Shown here: in pieces, positions 43,711-52,715 of the stretch
How positions within the stretch are numbered: the stretch's first letter is position 1
Layout of the letters: every line of letters starts with the position of its first letter
Assembly (NCBI GenBank): GCA_963795835.1
Contig: CAWCJC010000006.1
Coordinates: 124,001-188,000, forward strand
From: JALYXI01 sp963795835
GTDB taxonomy: Bacteria > Acidobacteriota > Terriglobia > Bryobacterales > Bryobacteraceae
Direction of reading: 5' to 3'
Length of the DNA: 64,000 bases
Translations under genes and position numbers: made by a program
The notes under the pieces: generated by a model
What the model was told of the DNA's origin: nothing
The model's database searches: none
The model's input: the letters and a program-made list of their open reading frames with translations, nothing else

Positions 43711-45787
43711 CACAAGGCAGGAGGTTCGACAGACAAACTTCATGTCGCTGCTGGAAAAGCTGCGCAGGGAAGCCGGGGCGGAACCTTCGGGCTTCCAAAT
43801 CTTTGCGGATGAAATCGCTCCTCTTCAGCAAATCACCTTTCAAAATAATTGGCAGCCAACGCGGGCGGAATCGCTCGCTGTCGCGGCGCAAGGGTGCCGG
43901 GAAACTTTGCAGCGGTTATACCGCAGCGAGATCCCTGCTGAGGGCATGCAGTGCAAAGCGCTTCTTTCCCGCGTGGCGGATCGGAGAAAGACGGTCCTGG
44001 CTGCGGGCACTTGCGGGTTGCCGGAAATTTGTTCGTCTTGTTCAGGTGAATTATCTCACCGCGAACACACCAATACGGAACTTGTGCCGCACGGCCAGAT
44101 CCGGAGCTATGGCGAGCCCGGTAAGGAGCCCAAACCAGATCTAGCGTCAAAGTTCAGGCACTTGAATGGAGACACCCCCCGGATTGTTTTCCTGGGAAGC
44201 GGCGGTGTCTTTCGAGGCGCTTTTCATATCGGCGTGATTGGTGCTATGAGCGCTGCGAAGCTGTATCCCGATTTGGTCATCGGCGCTTCCGTGGGAGCGC
44301 TGATGGGTGGGGCGCTCGCAAATCTCTCGCTCGCCGGGGACGACAAGAAGCGGCAGATTTTGAACCACCTGGCGTGCGTCTTTCTCACAGTGGATGAGAG
44401 TGTCGCGCTTACCCGGACGTTGAAGAACGCCACCAAACAACTCGGTATTCGCGCTCGCGATATCGCTATTTCGCCAAACGAACTTCGTCGCCTGGTGAAT
44501 AGCGGGTCCCAATCGGATGCCGGCTTCGCTGCAACAGGCGCACCGCCCGCTCTGATCGACGCCATTTCGCGCCTATTCATGATTCCGCACCTGCGGACCA
44601 TTGAAATCGCGTCCGAATTTATTGCGGGGCACATCTCAAAAGCGATCAACGCCTTTCTCGGCGAACTCCGGGAAGAGACGCTCCGCAATCTGGATATCAA
44701 AACCGCGTTGCTCGGAACATCCTTGTTGGAAGACGTTGCCCGCGAGTTGATGGGCGCTTCAAACGACAAAGTAGACCTTACCCAATTCCAGCCTTATCAC
44801 GGAAACAATTCGCACCCGGTTTCTTTCTTCTGCACCACGTCGTACCTGAATGCGCGCATGCCTCTGCTGTTGGGACGCGATTTTTTAACCGAGAACCCCA
44901 CCTGGGATGGCGTTTTCGCCGGGCTAAGTTCCAGCGCGTTTCCGTTTGTGTTTTCGCCGCGGAAGGAAGCAGAGGTCCTGCCGGGCCGCGGACGAACCGA
45001 TCGTCTGTTTGCGGACGGAGGCATGTTCGATAATCTTCCGTTCATGCCCGCGTTGGAGGTGCTTCGCGATTGCCAGGTGAATGGCAGAGAGCAGGATCAG
45101 GATTCCGTTTTGAGACGCCTGAAACATCGGACGGAGAACCCCGATCTCTTCATCGCCGCGGGCCTGGACGCGGCACCAGAGACTAACGATGCCCAATATG
45201 ACACTCTCTTTAAAATTCGGAGCCGCGCCGGGAAGCTGTCGGTTAATAGCAAAGTAAAGTCTTTTACGAACTCCTCCGCATACATCCAGCGCACTTTATC
45301 GGAGATCGTGTTGGCCCATTCCCAAAAGCCTACCAGCATAGATGTGAGAAATCTGTCTTTGCTGGATGGCGCTGTGAACGCGCAAGTGATGAATATTCTG
45401 CCCACAGATGCCAATCACATCAATCCGACTTTTGCTTTCTGCCGCTCCACCGGCTTCGAAAAAGACAAGGTCCGGCTCTCGATTGCGGACGGCTGCTTTC
45501 AATCCTTGTTTCAGTTTCAGACGCTAAACGGCCAAAGGAATCTGGACAAGGTGTTAGAAAGGTCAATCGTCCCTCTGCTGCAGGTCGATGCCCGGCCGGA
45601 CATAGCAGCTCCGGATTGTCCCTGGTTCAAGACCGCACAGGGTCCGCTCCCCTGCCCCTTTGCGGACGCTGCGAACTCAGGCGATGTACAAGAGATCCGG
45701 ACTGTTTGCAAGAACGATGCGAAGCACCAGGAAAAGCTGAAACCAGCGACGCCGTTACCAGTCGCTGGATGCGCCCCCACCGCCTGA
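43478..45787 (+). CDS. double patatin-like protein, part 3 (second patatin domain)
   Basis: True coding in this frame begins near 43525 (GAGDSEGRSDLAEALE). After a linker of about 200 residues with several cysteines comes a complete second patatin domain: the anion hole FLGSGGVFRGAFH, nucleophile IGASVGALMGG, and the catalytic DG in FADGGMFDNLPFMP. The joined gene would encode about 1146 residues. Known patatins are lipid acyl hydrolases; two domains separated by membrane helices in one chain are unusual. The end overlaps the convergent TPM gene by 33 bases. Confidence 0.8.
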   Translation: MTEWPFETIRFPLSFPGAGDSEGRSDLAEALETTPENPTLHSVYNVPITADPDGSGAREEIDIVESAMAALELEKCRDTRQEVRQTNFMSLLEKLRREAGAEPSGFQIFADEIAPLQQITFQNNWQPTRAESLAVAAQGCRETLQRLYRSEIPAEGMQCKALLSRVADRRKTVLAAGTCGLPEICSSCSGELSHREHTNTELVPHGQIRSYGEPGKEPKPDLASKFRHLNGDTPRIVFLGSGGVFRGAFHIGVIGAMSAAKLYPDLVIGASVGALMGGALANLSLAGDDKKRQILNHLACVFLTVDESVALTRTLKNATKQLGIRARDIAISPNELRRLVNSGSQSDAGFAATGAPPALIDAISRLFMIPHLRTIEIASEFIAGHISKAINAFLGELREETLRNLDIKTALLGTSLLEDVARELMGASNDKVDLTQFQPYHGNNSHPVSFFCTTSYLNARMPLLLGRDFLTENPTWDGVFAGLSSSAFPFVFSPRKEAEVLPGRGRTDRLFADGGMFDNLPFMPALEVLRDCQVNGREQDQDSVLRRLKHRTENPDLFIAAGLDAAPETNDAQYDTLFKIRSRAGKLSVNSKVKSFTNSSAYIQRTLSEIVLAHSQKPTSIDVRNLSLLDGAVNAQVMNILPTDANHINPTFAFCRSTGFEKDKVRLSIADGCFQSLFQFQTLNGQRNLDKVLERSIVPLLQVDARPDIAAPDCPWFKTAQGPLPCPFADAANSGDVQEIRTVCKNDAKHQEKLKPATPLPVAGCAPTA

Positions 45788-46570
45788 ATCGCCACCGCCA
45801 AAGCCACCAAAGCCGCCACCGCCCGAATCGCCACCGCCGAAGCCACCGCCCCAACTGCCGCCACTGCTCCCGTAAGACCTTCCCCCGCCGCCTAAGAGGT
45901 TGCCCAGGAGCATGCCTGTCCAGAAACCTCCGCCTCCTCCGCGTCCCCCGGTAGACCCACGCACAATCAAAAAGAAAAAGAACAGCAAGCCGAAGATGAG
46001 CGGCCATGGGAGAGAGTGCGTGACCGGTTCTTGGACGCGCTGCCGAGGCAGTTGCGCCTTAATGGTGACGTTCTTGTCTTTGGCGATGATTTCGCCGATG
46101 GTTTGAGCGGCGGTGAGGAGCGCCGGCCCGTATTGCGTTTGGCGCAACGCGGGGCGCATCTGGGTGAGCAGCAGGCCATCCAGGCCATCGGGAAGAATTC
46201 CCTCGAGGCCCTTACCCACTTCCAGACGGCTGCGGCGGTCGTTGATTGCAAGCAGGAAGAGAACGCCGTTGTCGTTCTTTTTCTGGCCGATGCCCCAGGC
46301 TCGAAATAGCGTGTAGGTGACATCCTCGATAGGCTCGCCGTTCAGCGTGGAAATGGTTACGAACGCCATCTGCGCGCCTGTCGACTGTTCTACTTCAGCG
46401 GCGTAGTTTTCGAGCGCCGTCCTGGTCTGGAGATCGATCGCGTTAGCGTAATCGGAAACGTAGCCTTCCGGCTTCAGCGACTTCCAATCTGCCGCAAACG
46501 CGGAGAGTTGAAAGACGAGAAACGCGAGGGCTAGTCGGATGAACCGCGCGTTTCTAGCAAACCAGTTCAT
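45755..46570 (-). CDS. TPM-domain membrane protein with Gly/Ser-rich tail
   Basis: A 271-residue protein with an N-terminal signal segment, a TPM domain (about 40-160; VSDYANAIDLQTRTALENYA, FVTISTLNGEPIEDV, DNGVLFLLAINDRRSRLEVG in parts), a membrane helix (PLIFGLLFFFFLIV) and a Gly/Ser tail ending GASSDW. This layout is typical of the YgcG family, whose function is unclear. ATG 46570 is chosen and overlaps the M16 peptidase by 17 bases; a TTG at 46591 is possible. Confidence 0.88.
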   Translation of the reverse strand: MNWFARNARFIRLALAFLVFQLSAFAADWKSLKPEGYVSDYANAIDLQTRTALENYAAEVEQSTGAQMAFVTISTLNGEPIEDVTYTLFRAWGIGQKKNDNGVLFLLAINDRRSRLEVGKGLEGILPDGLDGLLLTQMRPALRQTQYGPALLTAAQTIGEIIAKDKNVTIKAQLPRQRVQEPVTHSLPWPLIFGLLFFFFLIVRGSTGGRGGGGGFWTGMLLGNLLGGGGRSYGSSGGSWGGGFGGGDSGGGGFGGFGGGDSGGGGASSDW

Positions 46571-47849
46571 CGCGCCCAACACGGAAACCATTCAGGTTGC
46601 CCAGTACCGTTAGCGCGATCTGCTTCGAATCGAACAATTGTCGCGAGATCTCGCGAACCTGATCGGCGGAGACTGCCTCAATCCGGTCCACCAGTTCGTC
46701 CATCGTAAAGAAGCGATGGAAATACATCTCCTGACGGGCAAGGTTCGACATGCGGCTCGACGTGGATTCCAGGCTCAGCATGAGCGAGCCTTTCAGGTGA
46801 TCTTTCGCGCGGCGCAGTTCTTCTTCGGGCACCAGATCGTCCTTCAAGCTGCGGAATTCCTTGAGAACGGATTCAATCACCTTCCGCGTGGATTCGAGCG
46901 ATGTGCCCGCGTACACGGAAAGACAACCGGTGTCGCTGTAGCTGCCCAAATCTGAATAAACGGAATACGCAAGGCCTTGGCGCTCGCGAATATTCTGGAA
47001 CAGGCGGGAACTCATGCCGCCCCCGAGCACCGTGTTCAGAATATACGCAACGAATCGCATCTCATGATTCACCGGGAACGACGGCACACCCAGAATCATG
47101 TGGACCTGTTCAAGCTCTTTCTTGCTGCGCAGGTTGATACGGGCATGTGTCGCGGGCGTGGGCTGCACGGGAACAGGCGTGGTGCGGGGAAGCGAATCGA
47201 ACTCTTGGCGGACCAAAGCCACAAGTTGGCCATGACGCAGATTTCCGGCCGCGGTGATCGTCAGGTTCTCGGGAGCGTAGACCTTGCTGTAGTAATTGCG
47301 AAGCATCTCGCCCGTAAAGTTCGTAACCGTTTCTTTCGTGCCGAGAATGGCGTTACCGAGCGGGTTATCCTTCCAGAAGTTCGAGGTGAAAATTTCGTTC
47401 ACCAGATAGTCCGGGTTATCGGAATCCATCTTGAGCTCTTCGAGGATCACGCCCTTTTCGCGCTCGATATCTTCCTCGCGAAAAGCGGGACGCAGAATAA
47501 TATCCGCCAGCACATCGAAGGAGCGCGGCAGGTGCTCGTCTAAAACCTTGGTGTTGTAGCAGACCAGTTCTTTCGACGTGAAGGCATCCAGATTGCCCCC
47601 GATCGAATCGACAGAGCGCGCGATGTCTTCCGCAGAGCGCGTGGCTGTGCCCTTAAACAACATGTGCTCGATAAAATGCGAAAGGCCGTTCTCTTGTTCG
47701 GTCTCCCGGCGTGAACCGGTGCCAATCCAGAAGCCAACAGAGACGGAGCGCACGTGCGTCATGGCCTCAGTGATGACACGGATGCCGTTCGAAAGCGTGG
47801 TCGTTTCGATATCGCGAACTAGAGTAGGAGTAACTTGAGTGGACGACAA
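46554..47849 (-). CDS. M16-family zinc metallopeptidase (processing-peptidase-like)
   Basis: A 431-residue peptidase of the insulinase/mitochondrial-processing-peptidase family. The inverted zinc motif HFIEH is in LSHFIEHMLFKGT, and the distal glutamate in KGVILEELKM. The second domain is present (RERQGLAYSVYSDLGSY). Start is TTG at 47849; no better start lies near. Such enzymes often act as homodimers or with an inactive partner, but no partner gene is adjacent. TPM follows with a 17-base overlap. Confidence 0.92.
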   Translation of the reverse strand: MSSTQVTPTLVRDIETTTLSNGIRVITEAMTHVRSVSVGFWIGTGSRRETEQENGLSHFIEHMLFKGTATRSAEDIARSVDSIGGNLDAFTSKELVCYNTKVLDEHLPRSFDVLADIILRPAFREEDIEREKGVILEELKMDSDNPDYLVNEIFTSNFWKDNPLGNAILGTKETVTNFTGEMLRNYYSKVYAPENLTITAAGNLRHGQLVALVRQEFDSLPRTTPVPVQPTPATHARINLRSKKELEQVHMILGVPSFPVNHEMRFVAYILNTVLGGGMSSRLFQNIRERQGLAYSVYSDLGSYSDTGCLSVYAGTSLESTRKVIESVLKEFRSLKDDLVPEEELRRAKDHLKGSLMLSLESTSSRMSNLARQEMYFHRFFTMDELVDRIEAVSADQVREISRQLFDSKQIALTVLGNLNGFRVGRDELVC

Positions 47850-47922
47850 CGCGGGCCTACTTCGGTTTTACCACGTTCGTAATTACGAGGTGCGGAGGCT
47901 GCTTGGATGTTAATCTGAAAGC

Positions 47923-48963
47923 ATGCCGCAAGCTGTTCTGGGAATGGAACTTAGCGAGATCGAACAGGCGCTGGGTCCGGAGCAGAAGCCGTTTCGCGCA
48001 AAGCAGGTCTATCAGGCTCTCTACCGCGAGAAGATCGGCGATCTGGTCGAAATTTCTACGATTCCGAAAGAGTTGCGAACCGCTTTGGCCGGAACTCACG
48101 AAGTCGGGCTGCCCCAATTAGCGCGGCGGTTCGATTCTGAAGACGGGACCAGACGCTACCTGTTGCAGCTGGCCGATGGCAAGACGATTGAGACGGTTCT
48201 GATGCCTGAAGACGGGCGCGACACGGTCTGCATCTCGAGCCAGGTGGGATGTCCCGTGGATTGCCGCTTCTGCATGACGGCCGCGATGGGCCTGGAGCGC
48301 AATCTGACGGCGGGCGAAATTGTGGGGCAGGTGCTTTATGCCGCCCGGGACAACGGTTTGTTAGCAGGCGGCGAGGGCAAGTTCAACATCGTAATGATGG
48401 GAATGGGCGAACCGCTGTTGAACTTGCCGAACGTATTGAAGGCAACGCGGCTCCTGACAGATCGCGCGGGCATGGCGATTTCGGAAAAGCGAATCACGGT
48501 TTCCACGTCGGGCATTCTGCCCAAGATGGTGGAGTTGGGCCAAGCCGAAATTCGGCCGAAACTCGCTATTTCCCTGAACGCGTCGAGCGAGGAACAGCGG
48601 CAGGAGTTGATGCCGATCACGCGCAAGTATCATCTGAAAGACTTGCTCGATACCTGCCGCGGATATCCTCTGCGCCCCTGGGAGAAACTGATGTTCGAGT
48701 ACGTGCTGCTGCGCGGCGTAAACGACACCGATGCTGATGCGCGGCGCGTGGTGGGGCTGCTGGGAAACTTGAATTGCATGGTGAATCTGATTGCGCTGAA
48801 TCCCGGCCCTGGGATTCCGTATGAGATGCCGGACCCGGAGCGCGTGAATTCGTTTCAGCAGATTGTGCGGCGCAGCATTCCGTGTTTCTTGCGCAAGCCC
48901 CGGGGACGCGATATTTTTGCGGCCTGTGGACAGCTTCGGCGGAATGAACCCGCCGCTATTTAA
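47923..48963 (+). CDS. rlmN: RlmN, dual-specificity 23S rRNA/tRNA adenine C2-methyltransferase
   Basis: Radical SAM methyltransferase that makes 2-methyladenosine at 23S rRNA A2503 and tRNA A37. The 346-residue protein has the iron-sulfur triplet CxxxCxxC in GCPVDCRFCMTA, GEIVGQVLYA, the GMGEPLLN motif, and the C-terminal methyl-carrying cysteine in FAACGQL. It is divergent from the M16 peptidase gene. Its last 8 bases overlap the DUF427 gene. Confidence 0.95.
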   Translation: MPQAVLGMELSEIEQALGPEQKPFRAKQVYQALYREKIGDLVEISTIPKELRTALAGTHEVGLPQLARRFDSEDGTRRYLLQLADGKTIETVLMPEDGRDTVCISSQVGCPVDCRFCMTAAMGLERNLTAGEIVGQVLYAARDNGLLAGGEGKFNIVMMGMGEPLLNLPNVLKATRLLTDRAGMAISEKRITVSTSGILPKMVELGQAEIRPKLAISLNASSEEQRQELMPITRKYHLKDLLDTCRGYPLRPWEKLMFEYVLLRGVNDTDADARRVVGLLGNLNCMVNLIALNPGPGIPYEMPDPERVNSFQQIVRRSIPCFLRKPRGRDIFAACGQLRRNEPAAI

Positions 48964-49240
48964 CCACCTGCACCCCGCGCCAAAAAGCGACGCGCCCCTT
49001 GATCTGTTTCGCCGCATCCTTCGGAGTCGGGTAGTACCAGGCGGCATCAGGATTCTTCTTTCCCTCCACATCGACGGAGTAATAGCTGGCCGTGCCTTTC
49101 CAAGGGCATATCGTTGTTGTGGGGCTTTCTTTGAAATATTGTTTTGCGAGTGAATCGGCGGGAAAATAGGCGTTGCCTTCCACTTCCACAATGTCGTTCG
49201 AGTTCGCTAAAACTGTGTTCTGCCAAATTGCTTGCGCCAT
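48956..49240 (-). CDS. DUF427 family protein
   Basis: A 94-residue protein from the ATG at 49240. The pattern NTVLANSNDIVEVEGNAYFP, then TTICPWKGTASYYSVDV and AWYYPTP, is that of DUF427, a small beta-tent fold of unknown function. Longer in-frame openings run antisense through the phosphatidyltransferase gene and are rejected. Its start is only 6 bases from the divergent start at 49247. Confidence 0.9.
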   Translation of the reverse strand: MAQAIWQNTVLANSNDIVEVEGNAYFPADSLAKQYFKESPTTTICPWKGTASYYSVDVEGKKNPDAAWYYPTPKDAAKQIKGRVAFWRGVQVVK

Positions 49241-49246
49241 ACCGGC

Positions 49247-49810
49247 ATGATAACCCGCGAGTGGTGGACGCCCGCGAATCTGGTGACCGTGTCGCGCATG
49301 GCGATCACTCCGGTTGTGCTTGCCGATATCCTGAGCGGCCGGCATCGGGAAGCGGCAATCTGGTTTGCGGTTGCGGCTTTCACGGATTTTCTCGATGGCT
49401 GGCTGGCGCGCTTCCAACATGTCGCAAGCACCGTGGGCCAATACCTGGATCCGATCGCAGACAAGATTTTGCTGAGCGGCGTTTTCGTGGCATTGGCGGT
49501 TGCCGGTAAAGCGCCGGTATGGTTCGTGTCGCTCGTGCTGGGGCGCGACCTTGCGATTCTGGTCGCCTCCCTCATCGCTATGAGAGTGTCGAGCTATCAC
49601 GACTACACACCGACGATCTGGGGAAAAATCAGCACTGTGCTCCAAATTCTGGCTGCAACCACGGTGATGGCGTCGAACGCGGAAGGCTCCGGAAGCTGGG
49701 CTGGCTTTGCTCGCGGCGCAATTTGGGCGTCAGCGGTGGCAACGCTTTGGAGCACCATACACTACACTTGGCGGGGCGTAATGTACTTCGTCCGAAAACA
49801 GGGGCATTGA
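49247..49810 (+). CDS. CDP-alcohol phosphatidyltransferase (PgsA-like)
   Basis: Inner-membrane phospholipid-synthesis enzyme of 187 residues. The complete family motif D-x2-DG-x2-AR-x8-G-x3-D-x3-D can be read in DFLDGWLARF through QYLDPIADK. Several membrane helices follow. Phosphatidylglycerophosphate synthase or cardiolipin-type activity is possible; the exact alcohol is not visible. ATG 49247 is preferred over TTG 49232. Confidence 0.9.
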   Translation: MITREWWTPANLVTVSRMAITPVVLADILSGRHREAAIWFAVAAFTDFLDGWLARFQHVASTVGQYLDPIADKILLSGVFVALAVAGKAPVWFVSLVLGRDLAILVASLIAMRVSSYHDYTPTIWGKISTVLQILAATTVMASNAEGSGSWAGFARGAIWASAVATLWSTIHYTWRGVMYFVRKQGH

Positions 49811-49855
49811 CGCCAAAAATCGGCGGGAGTACGCTGGAATTACCCGAAGTTTACG

Positions 49856-50410
49856 ATGACCCGCTACCTGCCTGCCCGGCATTACATATCTTTCGGTGCC
49901 GTCGCGCTGGCACTGGCGACGTTTTCCGGCTGGTTGGGCATGGAATACGCGCCCGCGTTTATTCCGTCCGCGCTGTTTCTGGCAAGTGCTGGATTGCTGT
50001 TTGCGCTTGCGGTTCGCCCCCCGGTGGAAGTGCAGGAAAGCTATTTAGTGGTGGGTAAGCGCATCATTCCTTGGATCGACGTGCGGCGTTTGGATAGAAC
50101 GGGCTGGCTGTCGCCCTTGGTCGTTCGGTTGACTCTGTTCGATGACGAAACCATCCTCCTGGTGTATCCGGGAGATCTCGATTCCTGCAAGAGCCTGCTG
50201 CGCAGCTTGCGCCGCATGTGCCGCGATGCGCTGATCGATGGCATTCCGTACAGGCAGTACTGGGGAGAAGTGCTCACCCATCCGGGTGAATCCATGCCTT
50301 CGCCGCGCTATCGTTTGCTGCTGCCCGAAGATGAAGTGGAAGTAGAGCGCCTGTATCAGCGACTGAAGTCCGTAGGTCACATTGATCCAAAAAAGTCCGG
50401 CGAAGAGTAG
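49856..50410 (+). CDS. uncharacterised membrane protein with PH-like region
   Basis: Not recognised as a named family. The 184-residue protein has two hydrophobic helices (about 12-30 and 35-52) followed by a soluble part with a beta pattern (VEVQESYLVVGKRIIPWIDV, then LVVRLTLFDDETILLVYPG in parts) reminiscent of bacterial PH-like membrane proteins. It lies between a phospholipid synthase and a DUF218 protein and overlaps the latter by 29 bases. Confidence 0.7.
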   Translation: MTRYLPARHYISFGAVALALATFSGWLGMEYAPAFIPSALFLASAGLLFALAVRPPVEVQESYLVVGKRIIPWIDVRRLDRTGWLSPLVVRLTLFDDETILLVYPGDLDSCKSLLRSLRRMCRDALIDGIPYRQYWGEVLTHPGESMPSPRYRLLLPEDEVEVERLYQRLKSVGHIDPKKSGEE

Positions 50411-50996
50411 GCGGATCTGGTTTGCGGCGCTCGGTCTGGCTCTGGCCGCAAGTCTTACCGCTTACCTGACCCGCGATTCCTGGTTGCGCGAAATGGGCAC
50501 CATGATGGTTCGCGTGGATCAGCCCTTTCAGGCGGATGTGATCAGCGTCCTGGGCGGCGATTGGTTCGGAAATCGCATTCTGAAGGCCGGGGAGTTGGTT
50601 CGAAAAGGTTATGCGCCACTCGCGATTGTCAGCGGAGGCGGATACGTATACGGCAAATACGAAGGCGACCTGGCAATCCAATTCGCCGTCTCCCATGGCT
50701 ATGACGCAAAGTATTTCCGCACTCTGGAATACCCGTGTGTGTCCACCAAAGACGAGGCGCAAGCCGTGGTGCGGGAGATGCGGCGCATGGGCGTGAAGAG
50801 GTATCTGCTGGTGACCAGTTCCTTTCATACCGCCCGGGCCGGACGCATCTTCGAAGAGGCCGCTCCGGAGTTGCAGATGCGTGTTGTTCCTTCCGAAGAC
50901 ACTGGCGATTGGGATCACTGGTGGACGTCCCGAGAGTCACGCAAGACGTTCCTGATGGAATTCACCAAGACCGTCACCTCCCGCTTCGGAATCTGA
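50382..50996 (+). CDS. YdcF/DUF218 family membrane-anchored protein
   Basis: A 204-residue protein with a single N-terminal membrane helix (about 11-28) and a DUF218 domain: VISVLGGDWFGNRILKAGEL, AIVSGGGYVYG, and TSSFHTARAGRIF. Members of this family (YdcF, ElyC/SanA) are linked to envelope integrity and SAM binding, but activity is unproven. It starts at TTG inside the preceding gene, and the ABC transporter follows 3 bases after the stop, so these are one operon. Confidence 0.85.
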   Translation: MIQKSPAKSRRIWFAALGLALAASLTAYLTRDSWLREMGTMMVRVDQPFQADVISVLGGDWFGNRILKAGELVRKGYAPLAIVSGGGYVYGKYEGDLAIQFAVSHGYDAKYFRTLEYPCVSTKDEAQAVVREMRRMGVKRYLLVTSSFHTARAGRIFEEAAPELQMRVVPSEDTGDWDHWWTSRESRKTFLMEFTKTVTSRFGI

Positions 50997-50999
50997 CGC

Positions 51000-52715
51000 A
51001 TGCGTTTCCTGCTGCCTTACCTGAAGCGTCATCGCAAGCAGTTTGCGCTTGGCATTGGCGCGTTGATCGTCAAAGACGCAGCGGGCGTGGCCCTGCCGCT
51101 GATGATTCGCGGCGCGATCGATAGCCTCACCACCGGGCTTTTGATGAGCCGCATTCTCTGGTTTGCAGGGGCGATGATCGCCCTGTGTCTGCTGAAGGGC
51201 GTCTTTCAGTATTGGATGCGCGTCATTTTGATTGGCGCCTCGCGCGATATCGAATTTGAGATTCGCAACGATCTGTTTCGCAAACTGGTTTCTCTCTCGC
51301 CCGGGTATTACGGCCAGAATCGCACCGGCGATATCATGGCCCGCGCCACCAACGATCTGAATGCCGTACGAATGATGCTGGGGCCCGGTGTCATGTACTG
51401 GACGGAAACCAGCCTGACGTTTGCGATGACGCTGGCCGTGATGTTATTTGCGGATTGGCGCCTGGCGCTGCTCTCTATCTTGCCCGCGCCGCTGGTGAGC
51501 TTTGCAGTCATCTTTTTCGGGCGCCGGATTCATTCCCGGTTTGAAGCGATTCAGGCTTTGTTTTCCACCATCAGCAGCCGCGTGCAGGAAAATCTGTCAG
51601 GCGTCCGTATGGTGCGGGCGTTCGCGCAGGAAGATGCGGAAGTTCGCAAATTTGAGCTACTCAATCGCGATTACATCCGGCAGAATCTGAAATTGGTGCA
51701 GGTGCAGGGAGTTTTCCAACCGATGCTCGAAGCGCTGATCGGGATGACGTTCCTGATCGTGCTTTGGAGCGGCGGCCGCGAAGTACTGCGAGGGCACTTG
51801 TCGCTCGGCAGCTTCGTTATGTTCAACACTTACATGAGCACGCTGGTCTGGCCCATGATCGCGCTCGGCTGGGTGGTGAACCTGATGCAGCGCGGCAGGG
51901 CTTCTCTGGGGCGGATTCGCAGCATCCTGGATGAAATACCCGCGATTCAGCGGCCTGCGAAACCTACCGGCGCAAGGGTGACCGAAGGGCGCTTGGAGTT
52001 CCGGAACGTCTCGGGATCTTACGGCCTCCACGGAATCGACCTGGTGGTCCCCGCGGGGCAGACACTTGGACTGGTAGGACGCACCGGAGCGGGCAAGAGC
52101 ACTCTGGTGAACTTAATCCCCAGGCTTCTCGATCCGGAGCGCGGCACGGTACTGGTGGATGGCTACGATGTCCGCGAGTTCGATCCCGAAGAGCTGCGCC
52201 GCAGTATTGGTTATGTGCCGCAGGAAACGTTCCTATTTAGCGCGACCATCGCGGACAACATTGCCTTTGGCGTTGAGAGCGCCACACGGGAGCAGGTGAG
52301 GCGCGCCGCAGAACTGGCTGGGCTGGCGGACGACATCGAGCAGTTTCCCCTGGGGTACGACACCATGGTGGGGGAGCGCGGCGTTACGCTTTCCGGCGGT
52401 CAAAAACAACGGACCGCGATCGCGCGGGCACTGGTGCGGGATCCGAAGATTTTGATCCTGGATGACGCGCTCTCCAGCGTGGACACTCTGACGGAAGAGC
52501 GGATTCTGAGTGAGCTGGAGAGTGTGATGATTGGGCGCACCGTCATTCTGATTTCGCATCGTGTCTCTACGGTAAGGCGCGCGGATGCCGTCGTAGTGCT
52601 CGCACATGGCCGCGTTGCCGAAGCAGGAACACCCGGAGAACTGGCCCGCCAGACCGGTTACTTCTCTGAGTTGATCGAAAAGCAGCAGTTAGAAGAAGAG
52701 CTGCAGGAAGCGTAA
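51000..52715 (+). CDS. ABC exporter, fused permease and ATPase (MsbA-like)
   Basis: A 571-residue half-transporter that would dimerise. Six membrane helices occupy about 1-310. The ATPase has Walker A GRTGAGKST, Q-loop in YVPQETFLF, signature LSGGQKQR, Walker B LILDDALSS and the switch histidine in LISHRVSTV. Lipid A flippase or drug/lipid export are the usual roles of this type; a homodimer is likely as no second half-transporter is nearby. The last 58 bases overlap the convergent oxidoreductase gene. Confidence 0.93.
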   Translation: MRFLLPYLKRHRKQFALGIGALIVKDAAGVALPLMIRGAIDSLTTGLLMSRILWFAGAMIALCLLKGVFQYWMRVILIGASRDIEFEIRNDLFRKLVSLSPGYYGQNRTGDIMARATNDLNAVRMMLGPGVMYWTETSLTFAMTLAVMLFADWRLALLSILPAPLVSFAVIFFGRRIHSRFEAIQALFSTISSRVQENLSGVRMVRAFAQEDAEVRKFELLNRDYIRQNLKLVQVQGVFQPMLEALIGMTFLIVLWSGGREVLRGHLSLGSFVMFNTYMSTLVWPMIALGWVVNLMQRGRASLGRIRSILDEIPAIQRPAKPTGARVTEGRLEFRNVSGSYGLHGIDLVVPAGQTLGLVGRTGAGKSTLVNLIPRLLDPERGTVLVDGYDVREFDPEELRRSIGYVPQETFLFSATIADNIAFGVESATREQVRRAAELAGLADDIEQFPLGYDTMVGERGVTLSGGQKQRTAIARALVRDPKILILDDALSSVDTLTEERILSELESVMIGRTVILISHRVSTVRRADAVVVLAHGRVAEAGTPGELARQTGYFSELIEKQQLEEELQEA

